A DNA stretch of 60,992 bases from Gammaproteobacteria bacterium (lineage in GTDB: Bacteria; Pseudomonadota; Gammaproteobacteria; RBG-16-57-12): contig JAFLJP010000103.1 of the NCBI GenBank assembly GCA_022712945.1, positions 1-60,992 of the forward strand; not shown here. Reading direction: 5' to 3'. Positions within the stretch are counted from its first letter, which is position 1. Below are more model-generated notes on this DNA. The model saw only the letters and a program-made list of their open reading frames with translations, did not search any database and was not told the origin of the DNA.

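Noticed and set aside
26533..60992. RTX toxin or RTX adhesin
   Set aside because: No GGxGxDxUx nonapeptide arrays found; calcium-binding motifs are EF-hand-like and cadherin-like.
26533..60992. Planctomycete, verrucomicrobial or cyanobacterial origin, because the metalloprotease module and the CARDB repeats are common there
   Set aside because: The surrounding genes (RF3, family 9 LPS glycosyltransferase, TolC-type channel) look gammaproteobacterial; the giant modules alone are widely shared and do not decide taxonomy.

Overview
The window looks like a chromosomal segment of a Gram-negative, probably gammaproteobacterial, organism. The reasons are a canonical peptide-chain release factor 3, an ADP-heptose:LPS-type family 9 glycosyltransferase, TolC/HlyD envelope proteins and an outer-membrane barrel ending in Phe. 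The order or genus cannot be fixed from this sequence. Almost every gene lies on the minus strand. No tRNA, rRNA, CRISPR array or complete transposase was seen.

Layout. (1) 0.16-4.3 kb: a signalling cluster with two roadblock/LC7-type proteins, a protoglobin-like protein, a helical-repeat protein and a 471-residue unknown. (2) 4.7-8.1 kb: a secreted helical protein, a small membrane protein and prfC. (3) 8.1-9.3 kb: the Xre regulator plus Fic-domain pair known as mobile mystery proteins A and B, with two AT-rich palindromes upstream. (4) 9.7-11.9 kb: two overlapping glycosyltransferase genes of the LPS/polysaccharide type. (5) 12.0-23.7 kb: an envelope/export locus. Four closely packed minus-strand genes encode a GAF-HlyD fusion, a PqqD-like/M50-protease/HlyD fusion, a short SecA-like ATPase and a TolC-type channel. 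They are followed by an outer-membrane barrel and a lipoprotein, and a separate periplasmic HlyD adaptor gene diverges on the plus strand. (6) 23.8-26.4 kb: a frameshifted remnant copied from the 3' half of the giant gene, a small ORF and an MNT-HEPN nucleotidyltransferase. (7) 26.5 kb to the right edge: one uninterrupted minus-strand frame of more than 34.4 kb (over 11,480 codons, 5' end outside the window).

The giant protein is a mosaic. From N to C it has PPC-like repeats with two LamG domains, 17 CARDB-type repeats, a PPC-like plus IPT/TIG segment, a beta-propeller, about nine Ig/cadherin-like repeats, a YD-like stretch, a dockerin-like EF pair, Big/ZU5-like domains, a second propeller, a peptidoglycan-binding plus M15-type peptidase module, a metzincin-like zinc peptidase module, a long cadherin-like array containing eight exact 363-bp periods, and a calcium-binding C-terminal domain.

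Working hypothesis (inference): regions 5 and 7 form one system in which the TolC/HlyD/M50/SecA-like apparatus exports or displays the giant protein. The window has no type I ABC transporter; the only motor ATPase beside the adaptor genes is the truncated SecA-like protein, which is what makes the locus unusual. A small family of TIR-bearing repeats (at 4.67, 9.67 and 15.04-15.30 kb) sits at the 3' ends of three genes and supplies the stop codons of two of them.
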